Part shown: positions 34,197-37,202 of the stretch, one piece after another
How the letters are laid out: every line of letters starts with the position of its first letter
Position numbering within the stretch: the first letter of the stretch is position 1
Assembly (NCBI GenBank): GCA_002311645.1
Contig: DBYW01000029.1
Coordinates: 1-37,202 of the forward strand
Direction: 5' to 3'
Length of the DNA stretch: 37,202 nt
Origin: Bacteroidales bacterium UBA1176
GTDB lineage: Bacteria; Bacteroidota; Bacteroidia; Bacteroidales; WCHB1-69
The notes under the pieces: model-generated
Seen by the model: the letters and a program-made list of their open reading frames with translations, nothing else
Databases searched by the model: none
What the model was told of the DNA's origin: nothing
Position numbers and translations under genes: made by a program

Positions 34197-35549
34197 ATGT
34201 TCCAACGAATCATCAACGCCTGCGTGCGCTTTGTGCAACGTTATCTGCCTGAGCCTTTCATTTTTGCCATCATCCTCACCTTCGTGGCCGCCATCTTGGC
34301 AATGCCGATTTGCCGGCAAACACCTTTGGAGGTGGTGGAGCATTGGGGCAACGGTGTATGGAACCTGCTGGCTTTTGCCATGCAGATGGCGTTGGTGCTG
34401 GTCTGCGGCTCCACATTGGCGGCCGCGCCCGTCGTGAAGCGCGGTATCAGCGCCCTGGCGACACTGCCCAAGAAGCCTGCCGGAGCCATCGCGTTGGTGA
34501 CGGGTATTTCCGCCATTGCCTGCTGGCTTAACTGGGGCTTCGGTCTCATCGTGGGGGTCATCTTCGCCAAGGAGATTGCCCGCAAGCTGCCGGGCGTGGA
34601 CTACCGTTTGCTCATCGCCTCAGCCTATAGCGGCTTTGTGGTGTGGCACGCGGGCTTGTCGGGCTCCATCCCATTGACGATGGCCACGCCGGGCGAGGCA
34701 TTGAGTGCCGCCACCAACGGCGTGCTCACTGCCCCAGTACCCGTATCGCAAACCATCCTCAACCCCTTCAACATAGTGACCGTTGTGCTCGTCATCGTCG
34801 CGCTTGTGGCCGTCAATGCACTGATGCACCCCAAGGAGGGAAAAGCCATCACCGTGAATCCAGAATTGCTGGTGGAAGAGAAAGGCCCGGCACCTGCCGA
34901 TGCTGCAACACCTGCCGAGAAGATGGAGCAAAGCCCGCTCTTGAGCTGGCTTGTCGCCATTTTGGGATTGGGCTATCTGATTATCAAGCTCTTTGTACGA
35001 GGCGGGGCATTGGACCTCAACGCCGTGATCATGCTGTTCCTGTTTGTGGGCATCATCTTGCATCGCACGCCTTTGGCATACGTGCGTGCCTTTGGCAAGG
35101 CCGCCTCGGGCGCGGCGGGCATCCTGTTGCAATTTCCCTTCTACGCCGGCATCATGGGCATCATCACAGGCGTGGGACACTCTGGCATCTGCTTCGGCAC
35201 GGTCATCAGCGATGCCTGCATCTCCATCTCCACACCGACCACCTACCCGTTGCTGACGTTCCTCTGCGCCGCCGTGCTCAACATCTTCGTGCCCTCGGGT
35301 GGCGGCCACTGGGCCATCCAGGCACCCATCATGTTCGCCGCGGGCGCCAACCTCGGCGTCGACCCCGGCCTTACGGGTACCGCCATCGCATGGGGCGATG
35401 CCTGGACGAACCTCATACAACCCTTCTGGGCCATCCCTGCCTTGGCCATCGCCAAACTCAATGCCAAGGACATCATGGGTTTCTGCCTCATCGACCTGGT
35501 GGTCAGCGGGCTCATCATTTGCGGCGGCCTGCTCGTGTGGGCCTTGTAA
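34197..35549 (+). CDS. Short-chain fatty acid transporter (AtoE family)
   Basis: AtoE-type transporters move short-chain fatty acids such as acetoacetate or butyrate across the inner membrane. The 450-aa protein has about 12 hydrophobic segments and the conserved stretches RYLPEPFIFAIILTFVAAIL and LNWGFGLIVGVIFAKEIAR. HAGLSGSIPLTMATPGEAL and the C-terminal FVPSGGGHWAIQAPI are also characteristic. Lengths in the family are near 440-460. It is preceded by a D-2-hydroxyacid dehydrogenase and ends before a bidirectional terminator. Direction of transport (import or export of fermentation acids) cannot be read from the sequence. Confidence 0.9.
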   Translation: MFQRIINACVRFVQRYLPEPFIFAIILTFVAAILAMPICRQTPLEVVEHWGNGVWNLLAFAMQMALVLVCGSTLAAAPVVKRGISALATLPKKPAGAIALVTGISAIACWLNWGFGLIVGVIFAKEIARKLPGVDYRLLIASAYSGFVVWHAGLSGSIPLTMATPGEALSAATNGVLTAPVPVSQTILNPFNIVTVVLVIVALVAVNALMHPKEGKAITVNPELLVEEKGPAPADAATPAEKMEQSPLLSWLVAILGLGYLIIKLFVRGGALDLNAVIMLFLFVGIILHRTPLAYVRAFGKAASGAAGILLQFPFYAGIMGIITGVGHSGICFGTVISDACISISTPTTYPLLTFLCAAVLNIFVPSGGGHWAIQAPIMFAAGANLGVDPGLTGTAIAWGDAWTNLIQPFWAIPALAIAKLNAKDIMGFCLIDLVVSGLIICGGLLVWAL

Positions 35550-35632
35550 ACTCTGCACACGCATCGACATTCTCTTGACCAAGAAGAAAAACTTGTGCCC
35601 CATTCCTTTTTTGGGAAGGCAAAATCACACAC

Positions 35633-35665
35633 AAAAAAAACGACGCCTTTCGGTGTCGTTTTTTT
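35633..35665. terminator. Bidirectional terminator between atoE-like gene and hsp20
   Basis: AACGACGCC (35639-35647) pairs with GGTGTCGTT (35652-35660) around TTTC, with an A run on the left and a T run on the right. The two flanking genes converge on it, and the sequence serves both directions. Confidence 0.88.
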
Positions 35666-35683
35666 GTTCATAAGAATCAGTCT

Positions 35684-36109
35684 CTACTGGATTTCAATGG
35701 ACTGGGCAATCTTCATCTCTTCTTGCTTCAACTTAGGCAGCACGACGGTCAGGATACCATCTTCCACCTTGGCGGAGATGCCTTTGCGGTCCACATCGTC
35801 AGGCAGTGTGTAACTCTGCTCATAGTTCGAATAAGAGAACTCCCTGCGCAGGTAACAGTGCTTCTTGTCGCCCTCTTTGTGTTCCATTTTGTTCTCGATG
35901 GCGACATGGAGCGTGTTGTCGTCATTGATGTTCACCCGACAAAACTCTTTCTTGATGCCCGGCGCAGCAACTTCCATCGTGTAGGCCGTTGCATCTTCCT
36001 TCACATTGACTGCCGGTGCTGTGGTATTGGCACGAGGCATCAAATCATTGTTCAGGAATTCTTCAAATACTGTCGGAAACCAACTGTTTTTAAACATTAC
36101 TGGTAACAT
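35684..36109 (-). CDS. Small heat-shock protein, Hsp20/alpha-crystallin family
   Basis: Hsp20 proteins bind unfolding proteins without ATP and hold them for refolding by DnaK/ClpB. The 141-aa product has a short hydrophobic N-terminus (MLPVMFKNSWFPTVFEEFLN) and the alpha-crystallin domain (about 30-130). The domain includes YTMEVAAPGIKKEFCRVNI, the LRREFSYSNYEQSYTLPDDV segment and the hallmark AKVEDGILTVVLPK, then a short tail ending SIEIQ. The open frame extends to codons at 36124 and 36172. A perfect GGAGGT lies 7 bases before the ATG at 36109, which decides this start. Upstream is a sigma-54-type promoter. Confidence 0.93.
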   Translation of the reverse strand: MLPVMFKNSWFPTVFEEFLNNDLMPRANTTAPAVNVKEDATAYTMEVAAPGIKKEFCRVNINDDNTLHVAIENKMEHKEGDKKHCYLRREFSYSNYEQSYTLPDDVDRKGISAKVEDGILTVVLPKLKQEEMKIAQSIEIQ

Positions 36110-36116
36110 GGTAAAT

Positions 36117-36122
36117 ACCTCC
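36117..36122 (-). promoter_or_regulatory. Strong Shine-Dalgarno of hsp20
   Basis: GGAGGT on the minus strand is 7 bases before the ATG at 36109. Strong SD sequences are uncommon in this phylum, so it is good evidence for this start codon. Confidence 0.8.
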
Positions 36123-36190
36123 ATTTTTTTGTTGTTAATTATTATTGTTCCGATTGCTTCGCTTGCGCTCACTCAATCGCGTTTATATAA

Positions 36191-36208
36191 TGGCAAACGG
36201 TGTGCCAA
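36191..36208 (-). promoter_or_regulatory. Sigma-54 (RpoN) promoter of hsp20
   Basis: On the minus strand TTGGCACACCGTTTGCCA matches the -24/-12 consensus TGGCAC-N5-TTGC exactly, with the invariant GG and GC 10 bases apart. Transcription would begin near 36181, about 70 bases before the hsp20 ATG. No TAnnTTTG element lies between 36110 and 36300 on this strand, so no competing phylum-type promoter is visible. Confidence 0.75.
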
Positions 36209-36231
36209 TGCCTTAAAACAAACCAAAATGG

Positions 36232-36265
36232 ACTTTTTGTCACCAATTAATGACAAAAAGTGACA
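36232..36265 (-). promoter_or_regulatory. Palindromic activator site candidate upstream of the sigma-54 promoter
   Basis: ACTTTTTGTCA (36232-36242) and TGACAAAAAGT (36251-36261) are a perfect 11-bp inverted repeat with an 8-base spacer, and a third TGACA follows at 36261-36265, ten bases after the one at 36251. It is centred about 65 bases upstream of the predicted start site and could bind a sigma-54 enhancer-binding protein dimer. It is not CIRCE. Confidence 0.6.
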
Positions 36266-36334
36266 ATATGGCACCTTTTCTTGTCCTTTTATGAAAAACC
36301 ACAAAAAAAGGCTTCTTAGAAAGCGTTTTTTTGT

Positions 36335-36342
36335 TATCTTTG
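36335..36342 (+). promoter_or_regulatory. -7 promoter element of ppdK
   Basis: TATCTTTG fits TAnnTTTG, about 45 bases before the ATG at 36388. No TTTG lies at the -33 distance. Confidence 0.6.
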
Positions 36343-36387
36343 CGCCTCTTAAAAGAAATTAGTTCTAATCAATCTAAAACATTAAGT

Positions 36388-37202
36388 ATGAGTAACATAA
36401 AGTATGTTTACACCTTTGGAGGAAAGACAGCCGAGGGTAAGGCTGACATGAAAAACCTTCTGGGTGGCAAAGGTGCCAACCTTGCCGAGATGTGTTTGCT
36501 CAAGCTGCCCGTACCGGCCGGCTTGACCATCACCACCGAATGCTGCACCGCCTATTATCAAAACAATTGCCAACTTCCCGCCGGCCTTATGGACGAAGTC
36601 CACGCCGGAATGAAGAATATGGAGAACATTATGGGCATGAAATACGGTGACCCCGAGAACCCGCTGCTCGTCAGCTGCCGCTCCGGCGCCCGCAAGTCGA
36701 TGCCCGGTATGATGGACACCGTACTCAATATAGGTCTTTGTTCCAAGACCATCCCCGGCCTTATCAAGAAGACCAACAATCCCCGTTTCGTCTATGACTC
36801 CTATCGTCGTCTCATTATGATGTACGCCGATGTCGTGATGGAGAAGGCCGAAGGCATTGAACCCGCCGACGGCAAGAGCATCCGCAAACAATTGGACGAT
36901 ATGCTCGACGCCTATAAAGAGAAAATGGGCTACAAGAGCGACACCGAACTGAAAGCTGAAGAGCTCCAGCAACTGGCTGAGGATTTCAAGGTCCGCATTA
37001 AGGAAGTGCTCGGCACCGAGTTCCCCGATGACGCCGAGGCCCAACTCGAAGGCGGCATCAAGGCTGTGTTCAAGAGCTGGAACGGCAAAAAAGCCATCTC
37101 CTACCGTCGCATTGAAGGCATCCCCGATGACTGGGGCACCGCTGTCAACGTGCAGACGATGGTGTTCGGCAATATGGGCGACGGCTCCGCTACCGGCGTG
37201 GC
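36388..37202 (+). CDS. ppdK: Pyruvate phosphate dikinase, N-terminal part (cut by window end)
   Basis: PPDK interconverts pyruvate, ATP and phosphate with PEP, AMP and pyrophosphate, and in fermenting bacteria works in both glycolysis and gluconeogenesis. The visible 271 codons begin MSNIKYVYTFGGKTAEGKAD and contain LLGGKGANLAEM and LPVPAGLTITTECC. VSCRSGARKSMPGMMDTVLN (about 92-111) and YRRLIMMYADVVM follow. All are characteristic of the nucleotide-binding domain (PPDK_N), with the frame open at the window's end. The complete enzyme is about 880-910 aa, so about two thirds lies outside. Its promoter region is shared with the divergent hsp20. Confidence 0.96.
   Translation, partial: MSNIKYVYTFGGKTAEGKADMKNLLGGKGANLAEMCLLKLPVPAGLTITTECCTAYYQNNCQLPAGLMDEVHAGMKNMENIMGMKYGDPENPLLVSCRSGARKSMPGMMDTVLNIGLCSKTIPGLIKKTNNPRFVYDSYRRLIMMYADVVMEKAEGIEPADGKSIRKQLDDMLDAYKEKMGYKSDTELKAEELQQLAEDFKVRIKEVLGTEFPDDAEAQLEGGIKAVFKSWNGKKAISYRRIEGIPDDWGTAVNVQTMVFGNMGDGSATGV

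Noticed and set aside
36232..36261. CIRCE element (HrcA operator) for hsp20
   Set aside because: The inverted repeat ACTTTTTGTCA-N8-TGACAAAAAGT does not resemble TTAGCACTC-N9-GAGTGCTAA.
36268..36286. TGGCACCTTTTCTTGTCC on the plus strand as a second sigma-54 promoter for ppdK
   Set aside because: The invariant GC at -12 is missing (TG in its place), and ppdK has its own TATCTTTG.

Overview
The window looks like chromosomal DNA of a member of the Bacteroidetes, most likely order Bacteroidales. Three things point there: a complete type IX secretion (T9SS) core operon (porP-gldK-gldL-gldM-gldN), family-restricted genes (DUF6029, Omp28-related, DUF1599, a BT_3928-like DoxX protein), and phylum-type promoters (TAnnTTTG at -7). 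No phage, insertion sequence, CRISPR array or integrase is visible. Most of the window is core genome, with some unusual local arrangements.

Left part (1-14.7 kb, all minus strand). Reading in the direction of transcription: a large outer-membrane beta-barrel protein of about 1150 aa with SprA-like motifs; an intergenic region of about 350 bp carrying a terminator and a good promoter; the T9SS operon porP, gldK, gldL, gldM, gldN; a terminator; the heptose epimerase gene hldD; recQ; an OmpH-like membrane-anchored protein overlapped by a MORN-repeat protein; and, at the very edge, the first 13 codons of what looks like a tryptophanase.

Middle (14.8-21 kb, plus strand). A stand-alone C-terminal half of transketolase is followed closely by an ECF sigma factor, a small membrane protein likely to be its anti-sigma factor, and a periplasmic Spy/CpxP-like protein with a four-cysteine cluster. 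After a terminator comes the str operon rpsL-rpsG-fusA-rpsJ, which stops after rpsJ and is followed by tRNA-Ala(GGC) rather than by rplC.

21-27.4 kb (minus strand). A likely operon begins with a gingipain-type C25 cysteine protease carrying a T9SS C-terminal sorting domain, which is a probable client of the secretion system encoded 13 kb away. It continues with a DUF1599 protein, a DoxX/thioredoxin-like membrane protein, prmC and an 82-aa protein of unknown function.

27.5-35.6 kb (plus strand). tsaC and coaD lead into a run of envelope thiol-redox genes (thioredoxin-fold lipid-free exported protein, TlpA-like protein, DUF6029 barrel, Omp28-related lipoprotein), then a D-2-hydroxyacid dehydrogenase and an AtoE-type short-chain fatty acid transporter. 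A bidirectional terminator separates these from a convergent hsp20 gene. hsp20 has a near-consensus sigma-54 promoter with clustered TGACA half-sites upstream and no phylum-type promoter. The window ends inside ppdK (pyruvate phosphate dikinase).

The candidates most worth following up are the sigma-54-driven hsp20, the ECF/anti-sigma/Cys-cluster sensor unit behind an orphan half-transketolase, the redox/Omp28 gene run, and the SprA-like large barrel next to the T9SS operon.
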